NCBI RefSeq assembly: GCF_900157365.1
Contig: NZ_FUEZ01000004.1
Coordinates: 4,184,966 to 4,248,965 of the forward strand
From: Mycobacterium numidiamassiliense
GTDB taxonomy: Bacteria; Actinomycetota; Actinomycetes; Mycobacteriales; Mycobacteriaceae
DNA: 64,000 nt
Reading direction: 5' to 3'
Shown: one piece after another, positions 52,727-61,993 of the stretch
Layout: each line of letters starts with the position of its first letter
How positions within the stretch are numbered: position 1 is the stretch's first letter
The notes under the pieces: model-generated
The model's database searches: none
Seen by the model: only the letters and a program-made list of their open reading frames with translations
What the model was told of the DNA's origin: nothing
Program-made: the position numbers and the translations under genes

Positions 52727-53421
52727 GGCTGCCAGGCGCCGGCGAAGTACCCCACCCCGTAGGGCGCGCCGCGGTACAGCTCCTTGGCCGATCGAGGGCC
52801 CGGTTCGGTCAGGCCGGCCAGCACCTGGAAGGCGACCCGCCCCAGGATCGGCTCGGGCAACCCGGCCAACGCTGCCGCATCGCCTTTGGCCAGCGCATCG
52901 TCGAGGGCCAGTTGGGCGTCGGCATTGCCCGGGTCGTAGCCGCCCGGTGCCGACGGTGTGAGGGTATTGGCGCCGTCGGCGACGACCAGCACCCCGATCG
53001 GGTCGGGCAGCCGGTCGATCTCGGCGCGCAGCTGCCTGCCGTGGGCCAGCGCCACCTCGGCGGCGTGGTCGTCGGCGTAGACACGGACCCGCGCGCTGGC
53101 CTCTGGCCGCACCTGAGCGCGCACCCAGCCGGCCACCAGCGCGCACAGCGGCAGCTCGGCCAGCTCGGCGGTGCGCCCGGTATCGGCGTGTGACGAAAGC
53201 CCAACCCGCACGTCGACCCCGAAGCCCGCAAAAGTGCCGGTGCTCTCGGGGCCCAGGTCGCCGTCGGCGACACCGATACCGACAGCCACCCAGCGTGCGG
53301 GCAACAGCGCGGCGGCTTCCACCACGGCGGCGGCGAGGTCGGCGACCTCGGCGGCCGCGGCTCCGGCGAGTTCGGGGACAAGCAGCGGCGCCGAGGGGAC
53401 GATCGCGATGGTGCTCAGCAC
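52723..53421 (-). CDS. Conserved protein, possible LigB/MEMO-like fold (Rv2728c type)
   Basis: 232 residues, Ala-rich, matching Rv2728c. The start STIAIVPSAPLLVPELAG resembles the N-terminal strand of class III extradiol dioxygenase (LigB-like) proteins, and GVLVVADGANTLTPSAPGGYDPGNADAQL is the best conserved part. The full set of metal ligands could not be identified, so enzyme activity is doubtful. GTG start; stop overlaps the miaA start. Confidence 0.75.
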   Translation of the reverse strand: MLSTIAIVPSAPLLVPELAGAAAAEVADLAAAVVEAAALLPARWVAVGIGVADGDLGPESTGTFAGFGVDVRVGLSSHADTGRTAELAELPLCALVAGWVRAQVRPEASARVRVYADDHAAEVALAHGRQLRAEIDRLPDPIGVLVVADGANTLTPSAPGGYDPGNADAQLALDDALAKGDAAALAGLPEPILGRVAFQVLAGLTEPGPRSAKELYRGAPYGVGYFAGAWQP

Positions 53422-53451
53422 GGCACCAAACTAGCCGACGGGTGTTCTGCG

Positions 53452-54384
53452 CTAGGCCGACTGGCCTCGCGCCTGCACGCAGTCTGCGGGCTGCTGCTCC
53501 AACGGGTGGGCCCGCTGATCGTTGGTGGTCGAGATGGTTTCGGCCTCACCCCGGGCCAGCGCCACAGTCGCGACGACCACCAGCACCACCCCGGCAATGA
53601 GCACGAACTTCATCGGCCCTTCGGTGTTCAGGGTCTCGCCCAGCACCGCGATCCCGAGTATCGAACCGACCAGCGGCTTGGCCACCACCGACGTCGGCAA
53701 TGAGGCGGTCAGCGAGCCCGCCCGAAACGACGACTGCTGGAAGATCATTCCGGCCAGCGCCGCGGCGATCCAGACGTAGAACTCGGGCGCCGTCAGCAGG
53801 GCACCGACGCCGCCGCGGACCAACTCGACGACGGCCTTCGTCAGCACCGCGAACAGCGCCAACGACGAACCGGCGACCACGGCGAGCAGCACCGCGGCCA
53901 CGGTCCCGGACCAGAACCGCGCGCCCAGCACACAGAACAACAACGCCGGACCCATGACCGCGGCCACCACCATCCAGGTGCCCAGCGAGCCGCGCGACGC
54001 GCCGGCGTCCGGGTCCCCAACCGTGACGACCACTGCCAGCGCAAGGGCCAGCAGCACCGCCCACGTCCATTCCCAGCGGGTCACCCGGCGCCGGGTCATG
54101 TACGCGTAGATTGGCAGCGCGAACAGCAGCGCCGTCACCTGCAGCGCGGTGACCAGCACCACCGACCCCAGCACCAGCGCCCCGGCCTGCAGCACGTAGT
54201 TGGCGATTGCCCCCAGCGCCCCCAGCCACCACTTCGCGTCGCGCACCGACATCTTGAACAGCTCGAGGTGGCCGACCTCTTTGTCGGTGATCTCCTGCGC
54301 CGAACGCTGCCGGACGACATTGCCGAGGGCGGACGCGAGCGCGGCGAGGAGCGCGAGAACAACTGCGATGTCAGCTTTGGCCAC
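53452..54384 (-). CDS. DMT-type membrane transporter paralogue 1 (Rv2729c-like)
   Basis: 310 residues, ten predicted membrane segments, EamA/DMT-like layout. N-terminal conserved region VVRQRSAQEITDKEVGHLEL and later FQQSSFRAGSLTASLPTSVVAKPLVGSILGI are shared with the next two genes. The C-terminal 30 residues are soluble and unique. GTG 54384 chosen because GGGGGAGGGGG lies 6-7 nt upstream; a TTG lies six codons earlier. Substrate unknown. Confidence 0.82.
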   Translation of the reverse strand: MAKADIAVVLALLAALASALGNVVRQRSAQEITDKEVGHLELFKMSVRDAKWWLGALGAIANYVLQAGALVLGSVVLVTALQVTALLFALPIYAYMTRRRVTRWEWTWAVLLALALAVVVTVGDPDAGASRGSLGTWMVVAAVMGPALLFCVLGARFWSGTVAAVLLAVVAGSSLALFAVLTKAVVELVRGGVGALLTAPEFYVWIAAALAGMIFQQSSFRAGSLTASLPTSVVAKPLVGSILGIAVLGETLNTEGPMKFVLIAGVVLVVVATVALARGEAETISTTNDQRAHPLEQQPADCVQARGQSA

Positions 54385-54512
54385 TGCGACCCCCTCCCCC
54401 AACGTCTGGCCCGAGGGCCGTCATCCGCGGCCCGGCGTGCGCGACGAAACCAACTCGCGCACAAACATCCTCCATACCTAGCCCACAAACCTATGTTGCG
54501 GCTGTGACCCGG

Positions 54513-55478
54513 CTATGGAGCGCTGACGACACCTGCCAGGACCGTGGAACCGACTTCCAATGGTGTCACAGGAAGCGGGCCGGTCGCCTCTCGTAGCGCG
54601 AGGGCGGCTTCCGCCCGGGCATCCTCGCTGGCGGCCATGTTGGCGGCTTCGCCGCGAGCCAACGCTGTCGTCGCGACCACCACGACCGTGACCGCGGCGA
54701 TCAACACGAACAGCTCGAAGCCGTCAGCGTCCAGCGTCTCCCCGAGCACCGTGACGCCCAGCAGCGACGCCACCAGCGGCTCGGCGACCGTCATCGTCGG
54801 CAACGACGCGGTCAGCGAGCTGGCCCGGAACGACGACTGCTGAAACACCGTGCCGAGCACGGCGACCAGCGCCCAGCCGTAGAGCTCCGGCGTCCGCAGC
54901 AGCGCCCACACGCCGCCGCCGCACACGTCGACGATGGCCTTGGTGAAAACCGCGAACAACGCCCACGACGAGGCCGACGCCACCGCCAGCAGCACCGCGG
55001 CGATGGGGCCCGACCAGAGCCGCGCGCCCAGCACGCAGAACACCATGGCCGGGGCGACCACGACGGCTACCACGACCCAGGCCTGCAGCGGCGCCCGCGG
55101 ATACCCGGCGGCCGGCTCGCCCACCGAGACGAAGACCGCCACCGCGATGGCCAGCAGCACCGCCCAGCCCCACTGGCGGGGGGTCAGCCGGTGTTTGGTC
55201 AGCCACGCGTACACCGGCAACGCGAACAGCAGTGCCGTCACCTGAAGCGCCTGCACCAGCACCACCGAACCCAGTCCCAGCGCCACGGCCTGCAGCGCGG
55301 CGCTGGCCACGGCGGCCCCCCCGCCCAGCCACCAGCGGGCGTCGCGCAGCGACATCCTCAGCAATTCGAGATGACCGACCTCCTCGTCGGTGATTTCCTG
55401 CGCGGACCGCTGACGGACCACGTCTCCGACGCCCGATATCAGCGCGGCGATCAGCGCGAGCAGCGCCGCGATATCCAC
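54513..55478 (-). CDS. DMT-type membrane transporter paralogue 2
   Basis: 321 residues, ten membrane segments. Very like its neighbours: DIAALLALIAALISGVGDVVRQRSAQEITDEEVGHLELL and FQQSSFRASSLTASLPTMTVAEPLVASLL, quoted only in part here as landmarks. GTG 55478 assumed; a TTG at 55517 is possible and no good ribosome site marks either. H37Rv has only one such gene at this place. The unique C-terminal tail is ~40 residues. Confidence 0.8.
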   Translation of the reverse strand: MDIAALLALIAALISGVGDVVRQRSAQEITDEEVGHLELLRMSLRDARWWLGGGAAVASAALQAVALGLGSVVLVQALQVTALLFALPVYAWLTKHRLTPRQWGWAVLLAIAVAVFVSVGEPAAGYPRAPLQAWVVVAVVVAPAMVFCVLGARLWSGPIAAVLLAVASASSWALFAVFTKAIVDVCGGGVWALLRTPELYGWALVAVLGTVFQQSSFRASSLTASLPTMTVAEPLVASLLGVTVLGETLDADGFELFVLIAAVTVVVVATTALARGEAANMAASEDARAEAALALREATGPLPVTPLEVGSTVLAGVVSAP

Positions 55479-55644
55479 GTTCGCGATGACGATTCGCCCC
55501 CTCAGCCCCACGAGCAACAGCTACAACATTGGTCACCGTCACCGTACCGGGGTGCGAGACGTCGCCCTATGGCCCGAGCGTCGGTGGAATCGAACCGTTA
55601 TCCGCCGGTCGGCGTGTCGTCCGGGGCGTGTCGTTGTGGGCCGA

Positions 55645-56550
55645 TTACCGGGCCGGCTGTTCGGCCTCGCTATCCAGCTCCGCTTCAATCCTTTCGCCGG
55701 TCGCAACGGCGTCGACGCGCGCGAGCTGGACGGTGGCGATCGTCACCATCAGGGCCGCCACGATCAGGGCGACCGCCCCAGCGCGCCCGGTGTTGAGCGA
55801 TTCGTCGAGGACGACCACACCCAGCAAGGCCGCCACGACCGGCTGCGACACCTCCAATGTCGGCATCGACGCGGTCAGCGCGCCCGCCCGGAACGCCGAC
55901 TGCTCCCACAGGAACCCGCCCAGCGCGACCAGAATCCAGGCATACAGCTCGGGGCAGCGGAACACCGCCCAACCGCCTTCGGCCAGTCGATGAACGGCGC
56001 CCTTGGTGAGCACCGCGAAGACTCCCCACAGCGTGCCGGACACGAAGGCGAACAGCACCGCGGCCAGCGCACCGCCCCAGATGCGCGCGGCCACCAGGCA
56101 CCCGACCAGCAGCGGCCCCAGCACAGCCACCACGGCGGCCCACGTCTCGAACGACGCATTCGAACGACCGGCCTGCGGGTTGCCCACCGTGACGATCACG
56201 GTCACCGCCGCGGTCAACACAATGGCCCAGATCCACTCGCGACTCGTGACCGATCGCTGCTCCAGCTTCGCGCTGAAAGGTATTGCGAACAACAGCGAAA
56301 GCACTAGCAGCGCCTGCACCAGCAACACCGAACCCCGGTTCAGCGCGGCCGCCTGCAAGGCGATGCTCACCACGAGGATCAGTACGCCCACCACCCAGCG
56401 TCGATTGCGCAACAGCTTGGCGAACTGCTGCCGCAGCGGCAACGACTGGTCGACGATCCCGTGGGTCGCGCGTTGCTGCATCACGTCGCCGATCGCGACG
56501 CACAGCGCCGACGCCAACGCGAGCAAAGCGGCGATATCCACTGCTTCCAT
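55645..56550 (-). CDS. DMT-type membrane transporter paralogue 3
   Basis: 301 residues, ten membrane segments, the most divergent copy: VMQQRATHGIVDQSLPLRQQ replaces the RQRSAQEITDEEVGHLEL stretch, but WEQSAFRAGALTASMPTLEV and ALLGVVVLDESLNTGRAG align with the others. ATG 56550 gives MEAVDIAALLALASAL, aligning with the start of copy 2; the open frame extends about 100 codons further upstream without similarity. Divergent from the DUF349 gene. Confidence 0.82.
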   Translation of the reverse strand: MEAVDIAALLALASALCVAIGDVMQQRATHGIVDQSLPLRQQFAKLLRNRRWVVGVLILVVSIALQAAALNRGSVLLVQALLVLSLLFAIPFSAKLEQRSVTSREWIWAIVLTAAVTVIVTVGNPQAGRSNASFETWAAVVAVLGPLLVGCLVAARIWGGALAAVLFAFVSGTLWGVFAVLTKGAVHRLAEGGWAVFRCPELYAWILVALGGFLWEQSAFRAGALTASMPTLEVSQPVVAALLGVVVLDESLNTGRAGAVALIVAALMVTIATVQLARVDAVATGERIEAELDSEAEQPAR

Positions 56551-56797
56551 GGGGTGTTTGTCTCCGATGTCGAGGGCGGCTGACGAGTCCCGGGGTGGGG
56601 CTTGAAAATGCTCAAGTCGTGCTTTTGGGGCCGGCTGTGCGGACGGCAACAACAAGGTTGCCGCATCCGGGCCGCCAAGCTGCTTGAATACTGGTGGAAA
56701 TTTTGCGACAAAAACAGTGGGTGTGTGGGTGCCGCTACGCGCGGCAGGTGCGCGGAATATCGACCGCGCGAAAGGGCCAAAGGTTGGTGACGAGCGC

Positions 56798-58156
56798 ATG
56801 ATGGCTGACGAGACCGTAAACAACGACTCGGGACCGGTTTCGGCCCCGACGGGCACGCCAAGTCCGGGGCCACGGCCGGGACCACGACCCGGCCCCCGGC
56901 CGCTGAACTCGGGGCCGCGGCCCAGCGCTCACCCCGTGCCGCTGGCCCCGCGCAGCAACCCCCACCAGTTCGGCCGCGTCGACGACGACGGCACCGTGTG
57001 GCTGATCAGCTCGGCCGGCGAACGCGTCGTCGGCTCCTGGCAGGCCGGCGACACCGAAGCCGCATTTGCCCACTTCGGTAGGCGTTTCGATGACCTGTCC
57101 ACCGAGGTCACGCTGATGGAAGAGCGGCTGGCGTCGGGAACCGGCGACGCCCGCAAGATCAAGGCCAATGCGTCCGCGCTGATCGAGACGCTGCCGACGG
57201 CGTCGGTGCTGGGTGACATCGACGCCGTTGCGGCTCGATTGACCAGCCTCATCGACCAGGCCGGCGCCACGGTCGCCGCGGATCGCTCACGGCGCGACGA
57301 ACATCGGGCCGCGCAGACCGCCCGCAAGGAGGCGCTGGCCGCCGAGGCCGAGGAGCTGGCCGCCAACTCCACACAGTGGAAGACCGCGGGCGACCGGCTG
57401 CGCGAAATCCTGGACGAGTGGAAGACGATCTCCGGTCTGGACCGCAAGGTCGACGACGCGCTGTGGAAGCGCTATTCGGCGGCCCGGGAGGCATTCAACC
57501 GGCGACGGGGATCGCACTTCGCCGAGTTGGACCGCGAGCGATCCACTGTGCGCCAGTCCAAGGAGCGGCTGTGCGAACGGGCCGAGGAGTTGTCCGACTC
57601 GACGGACTGGGCCGCCACCAGCGCCGAGTTCCGCACGCTGCTGACTGAATGGAAGGCGGCGGGACGAACCAACCGGGATGTCGACGATGCCCTGTGGCGG
57701 CGCTTCAAGGCCGCCCAGGACTCGTTCTTCACCGCCCGCAATGCCGTGACGGCGGAAAAGGATGCGGAGTTTGCGGCCAACGCCACCGCCAAAGAGGCGC
57801 TGCTGGTCGAGGCCGAGAAGATCGACACCAGCAATCACGATGCCGCGAAAGCGGCGCTGCGGGCGATCGCCGACAGATGGGACGCGATCGGCAAGGTGCC
57901 CCGGGAGCGGTCGGCCGACCTGGAGCGGCGGCTGCGCGCTGTCGAGAAGAAGGTGCGCGACGCCGGCGAGGCGAATTGGACCGACCCCGAGGCGCAGGCC
58001 CGGGCCGAACAATTCGCGACCCGCGCCGAGCATTACGAGCAGCAGGCCCGCAAGGCGACCGCGGCCGGCCGGACCAAGGAAGCCGCAGAGGCGCAAGCCA
58101 ACGCCGAGCAATGGCGTCAGTGGGCGCAGGCCGCCGTTGACGCGCTGAAGCGCTAG
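56798..58156 (+). CDS. DUF349 domain protein
   Basis: 452 residues. N-terminal Pro/Gly-rich segment (PSPGPRPGPRPGPRP), a small domain with RVDDDGTVWLISSAGERVVGSW, and three to four DUF349 helical repeats, each with a W-K-x-(A/I/T) ... DDALWxRF/Y core (for example DEWKTISGLDRKVDDALWKR and TEWKAAGRTNRDVDDALWRR). Long coiled-coil character. Matches Rv2731; function unknown, possibly RNA- or ribosome-linked as for other DUF349 proteins. Two adjacent ATGs at 56798 and 56801. Convergent with the next gene, sharing CTAG. Confidence 0.88.
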   Translation: MMADETVNNDSGPVSAPTGTPSPGPRPGPRPGPRPLNSGPRPSAHPVPLAPRSNPHQFGRVDDDGTVWLISSAGERVVGSWQAGDTEAAFAHFGRRFDDLSTEVTLMEERLASGTGDARKIKANASALIETLPTASVLGDIDAVAARLTSLIDQAGATVAADRSRRDEHRAAQTARKEALAAEAEELAANSTQWKTAGDRLREILDEWKTISGLDRKVDDALWKRYSAAREAFNRRRGSHFAELDRERSTVRQSKERLCERAEELSDSTDWAATSAEFRTLLTEWKAAGRTNRDVDDALWRRFKAAQDSFFTARNAVTAEKDAEFAANATAKEALLVEAEKIDTSNHDAAKAALRAIADRWDAIGKVPRERSADLERRLRAVEKKVRDAGEANWTDPEAQARAEQFATRAEHYEQQARKATAAGRTKEAAEAQANAEQWRQWAQAAVDALKR

Positions 58157-58782
58157 CGGCCGTCCGGCTGCCCGGCGGGCGGTTCGGCATCCGGGGCGTC
58201 GGGGCCCGTCGCGGCGCCCGGGCCGTCCAGGGTGTCCAACAAGGTACGGGCCTGCTCCTGCGCGACGACTCGGCGGCGCTGCTCCTCGGCCGCGAGTTGC
58301 ACGACGGTGCGCGACCAGACCACGCGGGCCCAGTGAAAGGTCAACAGGATCACGGCAATCCACGCCACGATCAGCCCCACACCGGGACCGGCATGGCCGG
58401 CGGCCACGGTCTGGCGCGACCACACAGCCAGCAGCCCGGTCGCGCTCGCGATCGACGAACCGGCCAGCGCGATCCAGGCCAGCGACCAGCGCCGTGTCAC
58501 CAACGCGAGCATCGAGAACCCGACGCCGAATACGAGCGCCAGCCAGGTGAACACCCGCGACGGCAGGGCCAGCGCGGCCGCGTTGGCGCCGTGGCTGCCG
58601 AACAGCACGTCCCAGCCGCGGACATCGCCGGTATGCGGCAAGATGAACGACCCGAGCAACACGAACACCAGGATGGCGACGACGAATCCCCTTGGACCGG
58701 GGTCGATTTCGCGTGCAATGCGCCGTTCGGCCGCCTCGATCTCGGCGCGCAGCGCGTCGATGCCGGTGTGTTCCTTCGTCAT
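58153..58782 (-). CDS. Conserved membrane protein (Rv2732c type)
   Basis: 209 residues with four membrane helices (FVVAILVFVLLGSFILP, FTWLALVFGVGFSMLAL, SLAWIALAGSSIASATGLLA and GLIVAWIAVILLTFHW) and a charged C-terminal helix rich in Glu/Gln/Arg. Function unknown. ATG overlaps the miaB stop (ATGA), so it is coupled to miaB. Confidence 0.82.
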   Translation of the reverse strand: MTKEHTGIDALRAEIEAAERRIAREIDPGPRGFVVAILVFVLLGSFILPHTGDVRGWDVLFGSHGANAAALALPSRVFTWLALVFGVGFSMLALVTRRWSLAWIALAGSSIASATGLLAVWSRQTVAAGHAGPGVGLIVAWIAVILLTFHWARVVWSRTVVQLAAEEQRRRVVAQEQARTLLDTLDGPGAATGPDAPDAEPPAGQPDGR

Positions 58783-60314
58783 AGGGCACATCCCAGGGGT
58801 TCGACGGGGGCCTGCCCGGCCTGGGACTGCCCGATGCCGGGCATGCCCAGGCCGATGCCGCGCGGGCGCTGCCCGGCGGCGTGGGCGTCACCGGCACCGG
58901 TGCGGCGGTGGGTCAGGATGCCGGCGTCGGCGATGAGGTGGTGCGGTGCGGCTTCGGTCACGACGGTGGTGACGATGTCTCCCGGTCGCACCGGCTCCTC
59001 GGCGGCGAAGTGCACCAGCCGGCCGTCGCGCGCCCGCCCGGTCATGCGTGCGGTACGCGCGTCCTTGCGCCCCTCACCGCTGGCGACCAGCAGCTCGACA
59101 GTGTGCCCGATCAGCGCACGGTTGCCGTCCAGCGAGATCTCTTCCTGCAGCTCGATAAGCCGTTGATAGCGTTCCTGCACAACGGCTTTCGGCAATTGCC
59201 CGTCGAGTTCGGCAGCAGGGGTGCCGGGGCGCTTGGAGTACTGGAAGGTGAACGCGGCCGCGAACCGCGCCCGGCGCACCACGTCGAGGGTGGCCGCGAA
59301 GTCCTCTTCGGTCTCGCCCGGAAATCCGACGATCAGGTCGGTGGTGATCGCCGCGTGCGGCATCGCCGCCCGCACCCGGTCGATGATACCCAGGTAGCGC
59401 TCCGCGCGGTACGACCGCCGCATCGCCCGCAGCACCCGGTCGGAGCCGGATTGCAGCGGCATGTGCAGCGCAGGGCAGACATTGGGTGTCTGCGCCATCG
59501 CCTCGATGACGTCGTCCGTGAACTCGGCCGGGTGCGGCGACGTGAACCGGACGCGCTCGAGCCCGTCGATGCGTCCACAGGCCCGCAGCAGTTTGGCGAA
59601 CGCGCCGCGATCGCGGGGCTGCGCCGGGTCGGCGAAGGACACACCGTAGGCGTTGACGTTCTGGCCTAGCAGGGTCACTTCGAGCACACCGTCGTCCACC
59701 AGGGATTGGACCTCGCTCAGGATGTCGGCCGGAGCGCGGTCGACCTCCTTGCCGCGCAGCGACGGCACAATGCAGAAGGTACAGCTGTTATTGCATCCGA
59801 CGGAGATGGAAACCCATGCGGCGTAAGCGGATTCGCGGGCACTGGGCAGTGACGACGGAAACTGCTGCAGCGCTTCGGCGATTTCGACCTGGGCGACTTT
59901 GTTGTGCCGGGCCCGGTCGAGCAAGGTTGGCAGCGACCCGATGTTGTGCGTACCGAACACGACGTCGACCCAGGGGGCCTTGCTCAGCAACGCTTCTCGG
60001 TCTTTTTGGGCCAGGCAGCCGCCGACGGCGATCTGCATGTCGGGGTTATCGCGCTTGCGCGGGGCCAGGTGGCTGATGTTGCCGTACAGCTTGTTGTCGG
60101 CGTTTTCCCGGACCGCGCAGGTGTTGAAGACCACCACATCCGCGTCGGCGCCGTCGGCTGCGCGCCGGTAGCCGGCGGCTTCCAGCAGGCCCGCCAGCCG
60201 CTCGGAATCATGCACGTTCATCTGGCAGCCGTAGGTGCGAACTTGGTAGGTACGCATCGGTCCCGGGCCCGGCTGCGCCGCAGGCCCGGCGCCTGGCGCC
60301 ACCATCGAAGTCAC
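58779..60314 (-). CDS. miaB: tRNA-2-methylthio-N6-dimethylallyladenosine synthase MiaB
   Basis: 511 residues. N-terminal UPF0004 domain with the three auxiliary-cluster cysteines (YGCQMN, NTCAVRENA, GGCLAQ), radical-SAM motif GCNNSCTFCIVP (C-x3-C-x2-C), and a C-terminal TRAM domain (TVELLVASGEGRKD). Methylthiolates i6A37 made by MiaA. Start uncertain within the Pro/Gly-rich first 20 residues; GTG 60314 used, with an ATG at the MRTYQVRTYGCQ position also possible. Matches Rv2733c. Confidence 0.94.
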   Translation of the reverse strand: MTSMVAPGAGPAAQPGPGPMRTYQVRTYGCQMNVHDSERLAGLLEAAGYRRAADGADADVVVFNTCAVRENADNKLYGNISHLAPRKRDNPDMQIAVGGCLAQKDREALLSKAPWVDVVFGTHNIGSLPTLLDRARHNKVAQVEIAEALQQFPSSLPSARESAYAAWVSISVGCNNSCTFCIVPSLRGKEVDRAPADILSEVQSLVDDGVLEVTLLGQNVNAYGVSFADPAQPRDRGAFAKLLRACGRIDGLERVRFTSPHPAEFTDDVIEAMAQTPNVCPALHMPLQSGSDRVLRAMRRSYRAERYLGIIDRVRAAMPHAAITTDLIVGFPGETEEDFAATLDVVRRARFAAAFTFQYSKRPGTPAAELDGQLPKAVVQERYQRLIELQEEISLDGNRALIGHTVELLVASGEGRKDARTARMTGRARDGRLVHFAAEEPVRPGDIVTTVVTEAAPHHLIADAGILTHRRTGAGDAHAAGQRPRGIGLGMPGIGQSQAGQAPVEPLGCAL

Positions 60315-60362
60315 GGGGCCATGGTACGGCGACCGGGCCTCTTGGGATTAACCCGCAGGTCG

Positions 60363-60884
60363 CTAGACCCGCCGGCGCTCCCGTTCGGCGCTGAGTTCGG
60401 CGAGGACGACCTCGCAGGCAAGGTTCTGGCTGTACCCGCGTCGCGCCAGCATGCCCACCAGCCTGCGAGTGATCCGCACGTCGTCGCCGCTCAGCGTGTC
60501 CCGCCGCAGTTTGGCTCGCACCAACTCCTCGGCCCGCATCCGTTCGGCAGCCGCATCGATCCCGCCCAGCGCCTCGGTGATCACGTCCCTGTCGACACCC
60601 TTGGTATGCAGCTCGGCGGCCAACGCGCGCCTGCTTTTTCCCGCCTTGGCTCGCCGGGACTGCACCCACTGCTGGGCGAAGTCGGCGTCGTCGACCAGCC
60701 CGACGGCGGTCAGCCGATCGAGCACCTGCGCACTGAGGGTGTCGGGGTATCCGCGTTTGGTCAGCTGGGCGAGCAACTCGGCCCGGGTTCGCGACCTCGC
60801 GGTGAGCAGGCGCAGGCACAGTGCCCGCGCCTGCTCTTCACGGGAGGGCTCAGAAATCGACGGGGGCGGGCAAGACGTCGTCAT
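60363..60884 (-). CDS. recX: RecA regulator RecX
   Basis: 173 residues of three-helix RecX repeats (ALCLRLLTARSRTRAELLAQ, VDDADFAQQWVQSRRAKAG, ITRRLVGMLARRGYSQNLA). Binds RecA filaments and inhibits them. Its start overlaps the end of recA by 35 bp, the arrangement known in M. tuberculosis, so the two are cotranscribed. Confidence 0.94.
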   Translation of the reverse strand: MTTSCPPPSISEPSREEQARALCLRLLTARSRTRAELLAQLTKRGYPDTLSAQVLDRLTAVGLVDDADFAQQWVQSRRAKAGKSRRALAAELHTKGVDRDVITEALGGIDAAAERMRAEELVRAKLRRDTLSGDDVRITRRLVGMLARRGYSQNLACEVVLAELSAERERRRV

Positions 60885-61890
60885 CGGTCACCACGGCACC
60901 AATGCCGAGCTTTTCCTTGATCTTCTTTTCGATCTCGTTGGCGATATCGCCGTTCTCCACCAAGAAGTTGCGGACGTTCTCCTTGCCCTGGCCGAGTTGT
61001 TCGCCCTCGTAGGTGAACCAGGATCCGGACTTGCGGATGAAGCCCTGGTCCACGCCCATGTCGATCAGCGAGCCTTCCCGGCTGATGCCACGGCCGTAGA
61101 GGATGTCGAACTCGGCCTGCTTGAACGGCGGCGCCACCTTGTTCTTGACGACCTTGACCCGGGTGCGGTTGCCGACCGCGTCGGTGCCGTCCTTGAGCGT
61201 CTCGATCCGGCGCACGTCCATGCGCACCGACGCGTAGAACTTCAATGCCTTTCCACCCGTGGTGGTTTCGGGGCTGCCGAACATCACGCCGATCTTCTCG
61301 CGGAGCTGGTTGATGAAGATCGCGGTGGTTCCCGAATTGCTCAGCGCGCCAGTCATTTTCCGCAGCGCCTGGCTCATCAGCCGGGCCTGCAGGCCGACAT
61401 GGCTGTCGCCCATCTCGCCTTCGAGTTCCGCGCGCGGCACCAGCGCGGCCACCGAGTCGATGACCAGAATGTCCAGGGCGCCGGAGCGGATCAGCATGTC
61501 GGCGATCTCCAGGGCCTGCTCACCGGTGTCGGGCTGGCTGACCAGCAGGGAATCGGTGTCGACGCCGAGCTTCTTGGCGTAGTCCGGGTCCAGGGCGTGC
61601 TCGGCGTCGATGAACGCCGCGACGCCGCCGGCGGCCTGGGCATTGGCCACCGCGTGCAGGGCGACGGTGGTCTTACCCGAGGACTCCGGGCCGTAGATCT
61701 CCACGACCCGGCCGCGGGGCAGGCCGCCGATGCCCAAAGCCACGTCCAGGGCGATGGATCCGGTCGGGATGATCGAGATCGGCTGCCGCGTCTCGTCGCC
61801 GAGACGCATCACCGAGCCTTTGCCGTAGCTCTTCTCGATCTGGGCCATTGCCAGTTCGAGGGCCTTTTCGCGGTCGGGGGCTTGCGCCAT
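60850..61890 (-). CDS. recA: Recombinase RecA (no intein)
   Basis: 346 residues, continuous. Walker A GPESSGKT (67-74), Walker B region DILVIDSVAALVPRAELEGE, and L2 region GGKALKFYASVRMDVRRIE are intact. Forms ATP-dependent filaments on ssDNA for recombination and LexA cleavage. AGGAGA precedes the ATG of MAQAPDREKAL; the longer frame upstream crosses the promoters. Unlike M. tuberculosis and M. leprae there is no intein. Controlled by an SOS box and a RecA-independent motif. Confidence 0.97.
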   Translation of the reverse strand: MAQAPDREKALELAMAQIEKSYGKGSVMRLGDETRQPISIIPTGSIALDVALGIGGLPRGRVVEIYGPESSGKTTVALHAVANAQAAGGVAAFIDAEHALDPDYAKKLGVDTDSLLVSQPDTGEQALEIADMLIRSGALDILVIDSVAALVPRAELEGEMGDSHVGLQARLMSQALRKMTGALSNSGTTAIFINQLREKIGVMFGSPETTTGGKALKFYASVRMDVRRIETLKDGTDAVGNRTRVKVVKNKVAPPFKQAEFDILYGRGISREGSLIDMGVDQGFIRKSGSWFTYEGEQLGQGKENVRNFLVENGDIANEIEKKIKEKLGIGAVVTDDDVLPAPVDF

Positions 61891-61943
61891 GGTGTCTCTC
61901 CTGTAGTCGTTGTTCTCTGACCGGTATCGGTCGGTTGGCCGTG

Positions 61944-61966
61944 ACACTAAAGAGAGCCACCGACAA
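61944..61966 (-). promoter_or_regulatory. RecA-independent (PafBC-type) promoter of recA
   Basis: On the minus strand TTGTCGGTG (61966-61958), 8 nt, TAGTGT (61949-61944): an exact fit to the motif TTGTCGGTG-N8-TANNNT of RecA/LexA-independent damage promoters. Lies 54-77 bp before the recA ATG. Confidence 0.85.
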
Positions 61967-61993
61967 GTCATCGTCGAACGATCCCCACAGTAG

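Noticed and set aside
55645..56856. Longer start (56856) for DMT copy 3
   Set aside because: The extra ~100 residues have no similarity to the other copies and cross the promoter region; ATG 56550 aligns with the paralogues.
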